A DNA stretch of 64,000 nt from Piper betle (Eukaryota > Streptophyta > Magnoliopsida > Piperales > Piperaceae): NCBI GenBank assembly GCA_033002965.1, contig JAURVB010013188.1, forward strand, positions 62,001 through 126,000, in the 5' to 3' direction. Every line of letters starts with the position of its first letter. The stretch's first letter is position 1. The notes below the pieces were generated by a model. That model saw only the letters and a list, made by a program, of their open reading frames with translations. It searched no databases and was not told where the DNA came from. Shown here in pieces: positions 35,850 to 48,600 of this stretch. The position numbers and the translations under genes were made by a program.

Positions 35850-37975
35850 CCCTTAGTGAGAATCAAGTTTCAGGTCTCTTTTCTTCTCAGGTTGTGAAAG
35901 CAGCTCGAGGGCAGATTCCACCGTTCTCATATGTTTCTGCTAGTTTTATACATCATATGCCAAAAAGAAAGCAATTTGAATAGCAAGGGATACACAAGGC
36001 TGCCTTCCACTGCCAAGGGCGGTCCGAATGAGTTTAACTGAATCTGCAAGAATTAGGAGCTTGTTTCTCCTCATATATGTCAAGAAGTTAACATCAAATT
36101 ATAGACAATTTCAATTTTTACTGGGTAGGAGAATCTTGGTCTTATGTCAGAACAGGAAGCCAAAAAAAGCGAGAGCTTCAAGCTTTCTCAATGTCAACTA
36201 GAATAGACCAATTGTTGCAGGTCTTTTGAGAGGTAGGTTTGATCCACCGACAGTTTTCTAATGATTGAAAAAAATGTAGCATTCACTCCCAAAGCCATGA
36301 CTAGTGAAGACAAGTGGTTGATGATTTTGTTGAATGTGAACAACCTCATTCACACACCACACCATCTAAATTTCATCGTCAATCACTCAAAGAAAGATCA
36401 CCATGACATTGTGAAGCACACAGACGTAGGAGAAACTCATTTAGTATCTACCACTTTTTACTACACATGCCAGCATTAGGAGCAAAAACAAAATGCTGAA
36501 AAGTGTCCTAAACATGGATAAGAAAATGAAAAGTAGAAGTCAGGATCAAAGCTGGTCACTAAAGCAAAAAGCCCATCTAGACAAACGCAAGAGACAAAGT
36601 TGGTCACTGAAGCAAAGCTACAAACAATGCATGATAATGATGCCTACTAAAGTAATTTATCCAAAAAACATAATAAGCACAAAAGTTAAATTTGGCATCA
36701 ATTATCCAGAAACAGTGCATGATGAAAAAGTTGCCGTTCCACTCTATGCAGGTGGTGATATTATTAACTAAGCAAATTTCTACAGCAGGGAATCAATATA
36801 ACAAGGAAAAATCATGGACTTTGGTATATATAAGATAAATTCATAATCTTATGAAATATTATACCAAACTATGTAAATGGCAATGAAACAAAATAAAACA
36901 GCAAATTTCTACACCAAAGATTCAACAACAGATCAATAGAAACAAAATAAAAATAAAAATTTCATGTAATGTGATGTCTGTTGGGTAAAAATCGCATTGC
37001 CACCCCCCAACCTATCCCATGAAAGCAAAAAATGATATATCCCATGAAGAAGCCAAATCGTAAAAACATTGCCACCCCCCAACCTATGTAAATGATGATG
37101 AATAGAAGAACGGCAAATTTCTACACCACAGACAACAGAATCAACATAACAAGTAAGAAACAGAAAACAATAATCCCCTTGCGTGTCCTGTCCCCCTTTC
37201 TGTGAAAACTGTTGTCATCAGATTATCCATCTATGCGCATGTGAGTGGAAGAAGCTGCTGGCTTTTACCCATATGAATCAAATTTTCCAGGATTTGATAG
37301 CAACTATAGGCTTGATCTGATCCTTTAAGTGGAAATTAAACAAAAGATCCACAACAATTGTGTACTTGACTAATCATTGTGAACATCTCTAGCAAAGAGT
37401 AACACGAAAGTAAAAGATGGTATATCCTATCAAGACATCAAATCGTGAACACATTCCCACCATCAACCAACCTTTCAACCTATATATGTAAATGATGATG
37501 GAAAAGTAAAAATAAAATTTCAACACGACAGCTTACATGATCAATAGAGCAAGGTAAGGGAGAAGGGGAAAGAAATCGATTCGATCACCTGTCTAGCGGC
37601 CAAAACCCAGCCGGCGGCCACGGCATCGGCGATTCGGCAGGTGCACTTCATCACGAGCGCGGGGAGGTCCGGGGCATTGTTCCTCCATGCATCCTCCTGG
37701 AAAGCCCGCTGCAAGTCCGCCACAAAAGCCGTCTGCGCACTCCACTCCTGCACCGCGTTGTCGGCCAGCCGCAGCTCGATCATCAGCTCCAGAAGGTGGG
37801 GGGGGGGATGGGATGGCTCAGGGCGAGGGACGTGGCGGGGGGTGGGGGACGAGGGCCGCGGGGGTGGGGGGCGAAGGCCGCGGGGTTGACGGTGGGAATG
37901 TTGAGCCGCGGGGTTTTTATGTTTGAAAGGGGGAGAATGTCCAACCGGTGGATAAAAATCCAACGATTGGAACAC
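35850..37975 (-). pseudogene. Fragments of an unrecognised spliced gene in M1
   Basis: Minus-strand exon-like pieces. A GC-rich first exon ends at about 37590 with a good donor (CTAGACAG then GTGATC) and encodes, after a Pro-rich start, a helical stretch (LLELMIELRLADNAVQEW ... ALVMKCTCRIADAVAAGW). Near 35945-36045 lies DSVKLIRTALGSGRQPCVSL followed by AIQIAFFLAYDV, and near 35858-35930 MRTVESALELLSQPEKKRD with a stop. The splice-like borders and helical, Leu-rich character suggest one captured host gene. I do not recognise the family. Intervening sequence looks intronic. Confidence 0.45.
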
Positions 37976-37997
37976 TGCAACACAACCTCCCCCTCCT

Positions 37998-39270
37998 ATA
38001 TATATATACCGGGAAAAGATTTATATAATAGACCTGAAAGTAATTTATGATGGATCTTATTTTCGAAATCATGCTTGAGGGATCTCATCCTCGAAGGTTA
38101 TTAATCATGAAAATTATTCGACTAAATGACCCAAGTTAAATAGGATTCGATAAAACACCACTTAACCTATCCGAAAAAAGTAAAAATAAACCACGATAAA
38201 AAAGAACAATAAATCAGAGACAAGTCTTAAACGGACTTGGCAGAAGCTCCGAACGAGTTCTCCCACCTAGGTGACGAGCTCCTACTTCGTACCTACTCAT
38301 CAAGACTAAATACTAATGCTCATTCTAATCATGTGATGCATAAATGCAATAAAGAACTATAAAAATTCACAATCAGTCAAACAAGAACACAACAAAACAT
38401 ATGAAATCAGATAATACACGTGGTTACAAATATAACCTGAGTACTCATAATAACTTAGCCCTTATTGCCTCTTTCTCACATACTAATGTTGTAACTAATG
38501 CATGCATACTAAATCCAAGTGAAACTACTCATCATCACATCTTATGAAAAATGCAACATCAATTACATCAAAATTTCAATCTATGCATCCAATTACCACA
38601 ATTACAAAAAACTCAAAAATCCTACAATAATTAACTCACGTATTCACTCTAATGAAAAAAATCTAAGGTTTTTAATTATACTTTAATCATAGCATTTGTA
38701 AGCAATTATGATCGACAACACATTCGCACAACTAAATCTCCAATTGCCAGTATAAATTTCCCAATGCTATCTCTTACAACATTTCCATGTAAACAACTCA
38801 TATTGAGTCATCTATGCCAACTATCAATCAAATTACATAGTTTGTAAAGATTAATACCTAACTTCATATTTTTTCTAATTCGATGCGATACATATCAATT
38901 ATCATAATTTAATTATGTTATGCCATCTACAATTATGAACTAAAATCAAATCAATTGGCAATAACATATACCTAATGTCGGCACCGAAAGCGACAACGAC
39001 AGTGACGGCGGCAACGGTGGTGGCTGCCAACATCATGGTTGTGGTTTGGCTGAGGAAGGACTCAGTTGGGCTAGGAATAGAGCATGTGGCTAGGACATGA
39101 CAAAGCCTGATCGGGGCCACTCCGGCTAGCCTACGATTGGCCGACAGCGACGAGGGTTAGCTGCCGCCGGCAGGAACACCGCAAATTGGCGACTATGGCG
39201 TGAGGTGGTTCTGTTGTGAGGGATGAGGATGAGGCTAGACAGGGCTCAACCTCGGTCGGGGCAGGTCGAA
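37998..39270 (-). mobile_element. Family Y LTR fragment, right part
   Basis: Continues the LTR interrupted at 33736: 37998-38340 follows 52526-52870 closely (including CGGCGAGCTCCTAC-like text near 38270), then diverges to about 39270, where TRIM-like sequence begins. It is truncated, lacking the end expected from 54340. Confidence 0.75.
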
Positions 39271-39274
39271 GAAG

Positions 39275-39860
39275 GGCCCATTGCTAGCCCTAGTCTACGC
39301 CTTTCTCTGGCCTATGACTAGTAGCTTTGCTAATGTCCTTACTTCAGTCTACATCTAAGACAGAACCAGGTTATTGTGATATCATCTTTAACAATTTGGC
39401 CCAAAGTAAAACATAATAGGCTTGAGTCATTTCTTCAAAAGTGGTTAACCAAAGTTACAAATTTATAGTCTATTCCCATTTATAAATAGAATTTTACCCC
39501 TGTAGGTATTAGATGTTGGATTAAGTTAATGGATCTCATAATCCACCCACCTTAAAAAATTTTGTCCTCAAAATTCCTACACTTGGCCTGTTGTTAGCCC
39601 TAACCCACATCCTTTTTGGCCCATGACCAGCAGCTTAGCCAAAGTCCTTAGTTCAACCCACCATTTAGCACAAAATCAGGTTGCTCTAATATCATCTGCA
39701 ATAATCTAGCATAAAGTGAAAAATAATGGGCTTAAATCATCTATTCAAAAGTTATTAACTGAAGTTGAAAATCTATAATCTATTCTTACTTATAAACAAG
39801 ATCTTACCCTTATGGGTATTAGATGTGAGACTAAATTGAAATATCTCATAGTACTTGTTT
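39275..39860 (-). mobile_element. TRIM-like array, left arm of an inverted repeat
   Basis: Alternating pieces of the TRIM at 2767-3214: internal (39275-39385), LTR (39386-39550), internal (39551-39695), LTR (39696-39857). Each internal piece carries the purine-rich tract (minus strand, near 39552) and a degraded primer site (near 39380 and 39685). Two LTRs and two internal regions in a row make this a tandem array, not a single element. Confidence 0.7.
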
Positions 39861-40110
39861 TCTCACCAAAGACTAATACTTTCTTTATTTAATCACTATT
39901 TATTTTATCTTTTTCTTAGTTTAACCACAGTAATAAAATAATAAATTAAGTCAGTGTTGTTGATTGGTTGGCTGGTCGGAGATTGCGACATTGGTTGAAC
40001 ACGTGTTGCGCTCAACTGACTCAATGTGAAAAGTACTATAAATGTAACAGTTCCCAATCCAAGGAAACATTAAAGCCTTGTATATACTTAGAGGCCATAG
40101 ATAGGTTGTA
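39275..40110. repeat. Left arm of a large inverted repeat
   Basis: Pairs with 43125-44010 in reverse orientation. The match covers the TRIM-like units and also about 250 bases beyond them (39857-40110 against 43130-43405), so it is a duplicated segment and not just two members of one repeat family. The loop is about 3 kb. Confidence 0.75.
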
Positions 40111-41570
40111 CATAGGCCTACTATCCGTAGGTATGGCAATGTTTGTGATCACAAATAGTGGCTTTCTGGTTTGGTGGTCACTCTACTAGAATAGGAGTCA
40201 GACGTAGACTCAAGATAAAACATGCTAATTATTGACTTGCTATTTAGTTAATTATTTCATTGTTGTGGTTAAACATTTAGTGTTTTCATTGCTAACATTG
40301 AATTGCCTTCTCAGATGCGAGCGTGGATGAACAAGTTTGAGTTGTTAACAGCTAGAGAACTCTGTGTTTGGACTCATGGAACTATTTGTTTTAGTTATTT
40401 TTATGACTATGGACCATTTACATGGCAGTAGATTTTTGGTTCACTTCATGGGACATAGTAGTTGAACCTTATTTTGATGAGACAACAACTTCAAATACTC
40501 TAAGTGAAAGCTTTGAAGACCAAGCAACCACTTGAAAAAACCAAGTTTGAAGAATCAAATGAAGTATTGAAGTGGTGAAGACTTCGGTCAGGACTTTGAC
40601 ACTGAAAGACATAGGGTGTAGGCCAAGGAAGAATGGAGTTCAACTTTTAGCTAACCTTCGGTCAATGGTTCGGCAACCGAAGACCTAGGACTTGGTGAAT
40701 AGCCATGAAGTGTCTGACTTTTGTCGACCTTCAGTTGAGAATTCAACAATGAAAGTGCTTGGAGGAACCCTAAGGATGATGTGGCGAAGAGTGAATGAGG
40801 ACTTCGGCTAAGCTTGGGTCAACAGTTCGGCATCCATAGATGGGTTTGGGAAACCCTTGTGTAACCTGGTCCCCAAACTAACCAGACTAGAGGCATTACC
40901 CATTAAATCAGTTGAGCATATTTTTCAAATTCATTTATAAAAAATATTGTTCTAGAAGAGTGCTGAAAATGCAACAAAACCCGAAAAATCCCCAAGATCT
41001 TTAAATCATCCTCACGTCTTAGTGTTAAAAATTTGTTTAAAGTCACTCTTTGAATTCCAATGACCATGATGCAGTAAGTAATTAATATACAGAAAATCAA
41101 ATACTGCAATCATATAGCATACATTGCCACCAACATTTGAGTGAAGTAAAGCATCCCCACAATGACTCCAACTTCTTAATAGGGTACAAAACCTACATGT
41201 TCTAAAAATAAAACATCAATAACAAGCATTAGAGGTCCTTACATAGGCCTTTTATCAATAGATGAGCTATAGATGACTCGTGATATAAAATCATATGCAT
41301 GCCTGCACAAGCAAAACATTCATAAGGCATTAAGAGGTTTACCTAACGAGGATAAGTATTTGTAGCAATACCCTATAGAACAATTCAATATATAGTAGTT
41401 CGGTACAAAACAGTGCAGTAATCCCTAGATATAATCATCAATAGGGGTTAATAGTAATATTCCCTATAGAGCACATATATAGAGGTACATTAGTAGTAAA
41501 CTGTTCAGTACAAATCGATCTTAATCCCTAAAAACACCATCAGGGGTCTTGGACATCATTCAACAAGTAT
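40111..41570. other. Loop of the inverted repeat, gene-free
   Basis: No gene seen. 40575-40855 has imperfect repeats of about 80 bases built around CTTCGGTCAA...TTCGGCAACCGAAG. 40110-40200 resembles 44770-44880. The rest is AT-rich. Confidence 0.4.
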
Positions 41571-41574
41571 AAAA

Positions 41575-41900
41575 GTAACAATAAGAATGGAAGCAGTGCG
41601 GGTATAGAATCAGTGACAGTAACACTGATAGTGACCATATCAATAATAATAACAGTGGCAATACCAATATCAATAACACTACAATAACAGTAGCAATATC
41701 AGTATCGGTAACTGTAACACTAACAGTAACAATAACAATAATAGTAACAATCACGACAACCGTAATAGTAACAGTAACAACAACGGTAACAGTAACTTCA
41801 ACAATAATGATAACAATACGGTAACAATACCAGTAACGATAACATGAACGGTAACGATATCGATAGTGACAATGATAATGATAACACGAACAGTAACTAT
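41575..41900. repeat. Degenerate 6-bp minisatellite, GTAACA type
   Basis: About 325 bases made of variants of AGTAAC/AATAAC with a period of 6 (sometimes 3), giving one open frame by composition only. Confidence 0.9.
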
Positions 41901-41902
41901 AA

Positions 41903-43050
41903 AACCCGTGACCTAAGTCAAGGTTTTATAGTTTGAACCAATTGGTTCGATTGTTATTTTCAGTCGAGTCAATTTCAGAACACGTGTGCTGAGCCAAGGC
42001 CGATCACGTGTATGAGCCATGAGGGTAATGTGTATGTGTACCCAAGTATACGATGATTACATCATGAATACAATAGGGAAAAATGGAATTATCAGAATAT
42101 ATGAGAGTATGCCAGTTTATTTTTTTATATATAATAAATCATAGAATTAGTTTTAGGCTGTCTACAGCATTAAGACTCGTTATTTATTAGTTTTGGGTGT
42201 GTTAATAAGTTTAGAGCATGTTATTTGAGTTAGAACTCGATTATTTTATTTTATTATATTTTATTGTATATTGTTTTATATTTTTTGAGATGTATTCATA
42301 ACATTGACTCGAGTCGGGAGCGAGTAAAGTTTTTATTACAAAATTGTCATCGTTCACTCCTTCTCGACTTTGTTTTTTTCTCCACGACCGACCGATCCCC
42401 AGCCTAGATGCCTCTATTTGCCATGTCCCACCACCGGTGACCTTGCCGCTAGCTACATTGTTGTCGACCAACGACTCCGCCACCCAATACCATCGCTGCC
42501 TCATGCCTGTCTCCCTTCCTTCCTCCTCTCCTACCCTTTTTCTTCCTAGCCACCCACTGCCACCCACCTTGCAGGTGTCACCACCGACCACCCTGGCGAT
42601 GAACTCCGGTGACCCTCCCTAGCCTTCCCCTCATCCTACCCCACCCTTCCCCGGCCTATGCGACTACATGCACAGTGATCCATGATGAAAACAAGGTCGC
42701 CACTTGCATGCATTGTCACCGGCCTTTACCACCACTACCAACGGGACCACCCCTATACGACCACCCCCTACCCCATACTAGCCAGACAATTCCCTTCCGG
42801 CTATCACCCTCCCTAGCCACATTGCTCTGTTTTCTTGGAGAGCCGCCGGCCACGTCTAGTCATCTCCTGCCATCCATGGCCCTTCCTCATCATCTCTAAC
42901 ATCGTCCAACCCCATGCCACTATTAGGGATGATGAAAGCCGCCGCCTCGATGGGTTTACAAGGAGAACTCCCACTACATGTTGCTCGATTGCCATTGGCA
43001 GCTGTCGTCACTGCTGGCCATGTACACCCCTAGTCTGCCAAGTGTCAGAA
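41903..43050 (+). mobile_element. Family Y LTR fragment, 5' part
   Basis: Begins TATAAAACCCGTGACC, matching the start of the family Y LTR (27565), follows it through the region corresponding to 28020 (TTGACTCGAGTCGGGAGCGAG near 42304) and then through the GC-richer block. It is cut near 43050, where TRIM-like sequence begins. Confidence 0.75.
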
Positions 43051-43055
43051 TTTCA

Positions 43056-44090
43056 ATGATAAATTTTTCTAAGGCAGGTAGATTGTGAGAACCGTGAACT
43101 TAGTTTCACATCTAATACCTACTGATGTAAAATGTCCAAACCGCCTCCAAGTACATACAAGGCTTTACTGTTTCCATGGATTGGGAACCGTTACATTTGC
43201 AGTAATTTTCATATTGAGTCGGCCGACCTTGACGTGTGTTCAACCAATGTTATGATCCACGACCACCCAACCAATCAATAACATTGACTTAATTTATTAT
43301 TTTATTACTATGGTTAAACATCTTAGTGGGTAAACCAAGAAAAAATAAAAGAAATAGTGATTATATAAAGAAAGTATTAGTCTTTTGTGAGAAAACATGT
43401 ACTACGAGATATCTGAACTTAGTTTCGCATCAAATACCTACGAGTGTAAGATCTTGTTTATAAGTGAAAATGGATTATAGGTCTTCAACTTCGGTTAATA
43501 ACTTTTGAAGAGATGTCTTAAGCCCATTATTTTTGACTTTAGGTTGGATTATTACAAATGATATCAGAGCAACTTAATTTTGTGCTAGATGGTGGGTTGG
43601 ACTAGGGACTTGGGCTAGGCTATTAGTCATGGGCCAAAGAAGGAGGTGGGCTGGGGCTAACGATGAGCCAAGTGTAGGAATTTTGAGGATAACCTTTCCT
43701 AGGTGGGTGGATTATGAGATCCCTCAACTTAGTCTTATATCTAATACCTACTTGGTAAGATCTTGTTTATAGATCTACAACTTCGGTTAATTACTTTTTA
43801 AAAAAATGACTTAGGCCTATTATGTTTAAGTTTGGGCCGGATTGTTAAATATGGCATCATTGTAACCTAGTTCCCTGTTACATGTGGGTTAGACTAAGGA
43901 CGTTAATTAAGCTGCTGGCCACATATCAAAGAAGGGCGTAAGCTAGGGCTAGCAACGGGTCAAGTGTAGGAATTCCAAGGATAAAGTTTCCTAAGACAGG
44001 TAGATTGTGAGATCTGTCAACTTAGTCTCACATCTAATACCTACTGAAGTAAGAATATATTTATAAGTAGAAGTAGACTATAGATCTTTA
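43056..44090 (+). mobile_element. TRIM-like array, right arm
   Basis: Plus-oriented pieces: internal end plus LTR start (43056-43130), LTR (about 43405-43553), primer site (ATGATATCAGAGCAAC, 43559-43574), internal, polypurine tract (about 43675-43705), LTR (about 43715-43848), a second primer site (about 43850-43860), internal, polypurine tract (about 43980), truncated LTR (about 44010-44090). No coding. Confidence 0.7.
43125..44010. repeat. Right arm of the large inverted repeat
   Basis: Reverse complement of 39275-40110. Good landmarks: AATTTATTATTTTATTACT (about 43290) against the complement near 39930, and CCCAATCC near 43170-43190 against 40052-40060. Confidence 0.75.
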
Positions 44091-44188
44091 AGAAATAAGA
44101 ACATCTATGAACAAATAGAATAATATGTACACTAACTAAATCACCTAATTATATTTTTTAGGATGAAAATATTTGAAGTTGGGAAGAA

Positions 44189-45245
44189 TGTAAAATCCTA
44201 GAAAAAATGTAAACTATTTTTTAGGACTAAAATTCTTGAGGTTGGGAAGATATAGACTCAAGTTGGGTTTATAGTTAACAAGTGGACCATATGGATAATC
44301 AAAGTCTAGCTAGAAACCATGTAACTCCCCTTAGTAATGGTTTATTAACCCTTTTATAAAATTCATTGTGATGAAGTTAAAATCCTTAGGTGTGAATAAA
44401 GGAGTAATGAAGGGAATTATTCTTGTTGTGTAACCTTCATCTCTCACCCTCTATAAATAGAGATTGAGATTAGAGATTGACACATCTCCTAGTCAAAGAT
44501 CCTTTTACTTCCTTTTCAGTGATTCACCTTTCATCACCGAATTAGAACAGTGAAGTCACATAGAATAATATACGTATAACTAGTATGAATGTAGTTAAGG
44601 TTATCAGTTTTGTTGATTGGCTAGGCAAAGGTAGAGTATTAATATTTGTGTGCCAATACACGTCAAGCTCAGCTGTCTACTTAGCTAAAACATATGGAAA
44701 ACTCTTTAATGTTGGTTATCGGGTCCAAGGAATCAACTATAGCTTAGTACATTCTTGAAGACCGGACTCAAGGCCACGACATAGGTCTATTGGCTGTAGG
44801 ACAAGCAACATTCATGGTTATGAATGGAGTTCTCTAGTGAGGTGGCCGGTTTATTAGAACACAAGTGAGACATAGAGTCATATTTGACCTTAAATTATTT
44901 TCAATATAGTTATACGGCCTTAGTGGTTTTATCACTAATACAGAATTATTTTTGCAAATGAGTTTCTACAATCAAGGGACAACATTTGACGTTAGTGGTT
45001 TAGTTGGTAACTATTCGGTTGTTTTGGACTTATTATGTGATTGTTATTAAACTTGAGAACTATTTGGTAAAGAAACTCAATGTACGATCCATGGGAAAAG
45101 TAACCATTGACTAAAGATTTAATACTTTGTAGATAAAATCTAAAATATTTTATGATAAGATGAAACTTAAATTCAAGATAGTTAAGTTTTAGTTGCTTCC
45201 ACTAAATAATGCTCCGTCTAGGGTATGAAAAGGCGGGTCTTTACA
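44189..45245 (+). mobile_element. LTR-like block
   Basis: Starts TGTAAAATCC directly after a purine tract (GAAGTTGGGAAGAA) and ends GGGTCTTTACA. A TATA box (CTCTATAAATAGAG, 44450-44463) would suit an LTR promoter. A second copy of the start (AGGTTGGGAAGAT) lies at 44249-44261. No target duplication was found. Possibly a 3' LTR whose internal region is lost. Confidence 0.45.
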
Positions 45246-45660
45246 TGTACTCTATTATGTGATAATAATTAAAAATACAACAAATATAAAATTAAAACAA
45301 TTTTTGACTTAGATGAATTCTATTTGCATTTGGACGCAACTTATTTTACTAAAGATTTTTGACAGTAGACGAGTGCCTTTTTGCCCAAAGTTAATTAGAT
45401 TGGCATAAACAATGACTCATCTGACATCCAATAGATTGACCAAGGTACATCTAATTACTTATTGGGCATTACAAACGAATATTAATTATAAATTCTTACT
45501 ACTCATTATTTTCCTCATAATTTTGAGGATAGCAAAACAAGATATAGATATTAAAAAAATTCAACAATGTGTAATGAATTTACATCTCTACTATTTGTAC
45601 TAATATATTTTGACTTTAATTTTAAATAAAATTTGCATTTATTTGTGAAAATGTATTATA

Positions 45661-48600
45661 TCTACCTATATAATATATAAAACCTAACACTTTTAATTGG
45701 GTGGTGTTGCCACATGTCCTTTAACTATTTTACAATATTATCTTTTGTTTCCTATTTACAAATGTATAATAGCTTCTTAATAAAATTTTTAATTAGAATT
45801 TGTCATATATCTAAAGGGAATGATTCTCCTCATTGTGAAAGAAAGCTAATTAAGATCACAAATTAAACGAATTTGTATGCATAAAACCTTAGAACCCTTA
45901 ACTAGATTGATGATGGAAAAGTATAATTGAAAGTCTTAAACAATTAAAGCAAATAAAGGATGGACTCTAAGCTCACCAAGTTCTAACTGATTCAAAGTCA
46001 CAAATTTAGGTGAACAAGTCAAACCAAACTTAGTGATTGAGTCAATTATGACTTGCATAACAAGACCATATGTGAGCAAGTTAATCATTTAGTCTAATTT
46101 AATTAAAAACTCAAGCTTTGGTGATAGCATCAAATCATGCAAGAGTTTAACTAAATTTAAAATTGTTTATTCAATGCACTCTAATGAACAAGTCAGACAG
46201 AGAGTATTAAGTGGAATAAACAAGTAAATAAGTATTAAGTAAATAAATGAAGTGATAGGAAAATAATAAATATGACGAAAATTTGTTTAGTAATTGGAAC
46301 TCCAACTTCACTCACATGTCCCTTCCATGTCCTATGGAAAGATTTTTCATCACTTGATTTAGTATATAGTTTGTATACATTACAAGCTAGTAACCTTCTT
46401 TCACAAGCTCTATCCACAAGCCACATAAGCTTGTAGACACCTCTAATAGCTTATAGGCTTACAACCATGGAAGCCAAGCCCACTCCTCCATGCTCCAAGA
46501 GCCAAGGTCCCTACTTCCCTTCCAAGAGTGAAGGAGCTTCTTCACAAGTTCTAGTAGTAACATATCCACTTCTCTTCTTTCCATGAGCTAACAAGCCTAC
46601 TTCATCCCAAGCTCTTTCAAGAATGAAGGATCCACTCTTTCCCAAGCTCTCCCAAGAACCAAGTAGCTTATACTTTCTCAAGTTCTTCCACAAGCCTAGG
46701 AGCAATCTACCTCTTCACCTTGGACGAAAACATGTGATCCTTCCAACCTAACCTAGGTCTATATGTTCCTCACACACTTCTCACACTAGGAGTTTACAAC
46801 AAATAGTTCAACACATAAGCAATAACCTTACCAAGCCTTTACTACACATGCCATATTATAATACAACACTTAGATATGAAAATGAAAGTACAAAGAAGTT
46901 ATAAGCAATATGATCTCCCAATTCAATGTTCCATGCTTGAAACCTCATAAGAATTATTCAAAATGCCCTCCCCAAGGCCTTATTTGTCGTTATGCTTTTG
47001 AAATTGCCATGTCCACTGGTCTCAATGGCTAGTTTTGTCAAAATTGGGCCTCAATTGGCTATCAACTGATTTGTCGATCATCCTCTAGATGTCGTTTGGC
47101 TGCTGAACATTCTACTGAATGGCTGCTGATTGCATGAGAAAATGTGCCTTGAGATTAAACTTCTACCTCCTAGTGTTCCACAATTGGCTACCAATGGATT
47201 TGCCAATCGATCTGTCAAAGTTTTACTGATCATTTTCCGAGCTCCATTGAGCTACCTTCTCTACTCGATTGGCTATTGATCAATAACCTGCAAAAGATTC
47301 TCTAAACTTTGAGATGTCATAACTCCTCGTAGAAAACTCCAATTTGAATGATTCTTGAAGTGTTAAAAAAGCTTCTGATGTCGCCTATAACTCATGGTAA
47401 GTTCATAGTCAAACTTCAGCGGAGACTTCCATGATGTTGTCTTAGATTTGAGGTATTTGCATAATCTCTAACTTTAGCCGAGACTTCCATGATGTTGTCG
47501 CTCAAGATTCCATGGTATGTTCCATGACCAAACTCCATTTTGTTGCAAGTAATACACTTTGGATTTGAAGAATTTGCATTAGCTCTAACTTTAGTCAAGA
47601 CTTCCACAATGTTGTCACTCAAGATTCCATGTATTAATTTGTGATGTTAAGAATTATAGGTGATAATCATTAAAACTTAGACTCGGTAATATCTTCTAAC
47701 TATTTTATAATTTTAATCTTTAATTTATTTTTATAAAAGTAAATTAAAATTTAATTTTACCTTTTGTTCTTACAAATAGAAGTAGAAAATCTAAAACATC
47801 TAAAACTAGATCTTATTTTCAAGTCCAACAAATCTTAAGAAAGTTGATCTCTTTAACTTCCATGTCATATGGAAAGGTATTTCTTCACTTGATTTAGTAT
47901 ACAATTTGTACACATTACAAGCTGTTAGGCATAAGCTTGTAGACACCTCTAATACCTTATAGGCATACAACCGTGGAACCTGAGCCCACTCCTCTTTCAT
48001 GCTCGAAGAGCCAAGGTCCCTACTCCTATTCCAAGAGCGAAGGAGCCTTCTTCCCAAGTTCTAGTACCCACAAAGCTACTTCGCTTCTGTCCACAAGTTA
48101 ATAAGCCTACTTCATCCCAAGCTCTTTCAAGAATGAAGGTGCCACTCTTTCCCTAAGCTCTTCCAAGAGCCAAGTAGCTTATACCTTCTCAAGCTCTTCC
48201 ACAAATCTAGGAGCAATTTGCTACTTCACCTTGGAGGCAAACAAGCATGCAAATATCCTTCTAACCTAACCTAAGTCTATATGTTCCTCACACACTCCTA
48301 ACCCAATAGGAGTTTACAACAAGTAGTTCAACACATAAGCCATAACCTCACCAAGCCTAGTACGTATGCCATATTCTAATACAACACTTAGATATGAAAA
48401 TGAAAGTATAAGGAGGTTATAAGAAATATGATCACCCAATTCAATGTTCCATGGCTAAAACCTTCTAAGAATTACTCAAAATGCCCTCCCATGGCCTTAT
48501 TTATAGCCCAATGTCTCTTCTCCAAATATAACAGTCATTATGCTTTTGAAACTAATCCGCCAATCTCAATGACTAGTTATTTTTCAAAATTGGGCCTCAA

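Larger units (their letters stand above)
33779..37997. mobile_element. Element M1, DNA-transposon-like, carrying gene fragments
   Basis: A 4.2-kb insertion in the TA run of a family Y LTR; the LTR text resumes at 37998. Both ends, read inwards, begin GGA and soon contain TTGCA...GTGTTG-type text (33800-33815; 37975-37995 reversed), followed by a subterminal palindrome: CCGTTGGAT-TAT-ATCCAACGG at 33839-33859, and a weaker version near 37940-37970. The TA repeats on both sides hide any target duplication. It could be a Mutator-like element or resemble the rice Micron family, which lands in TA microsatellites; I cannot decide. Confidence 0.6.

Noticed and set aside
41560..41754. Hydrophobic 64-residue frame
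   Set aside because: It is a translation of the hexamer minisatellite.
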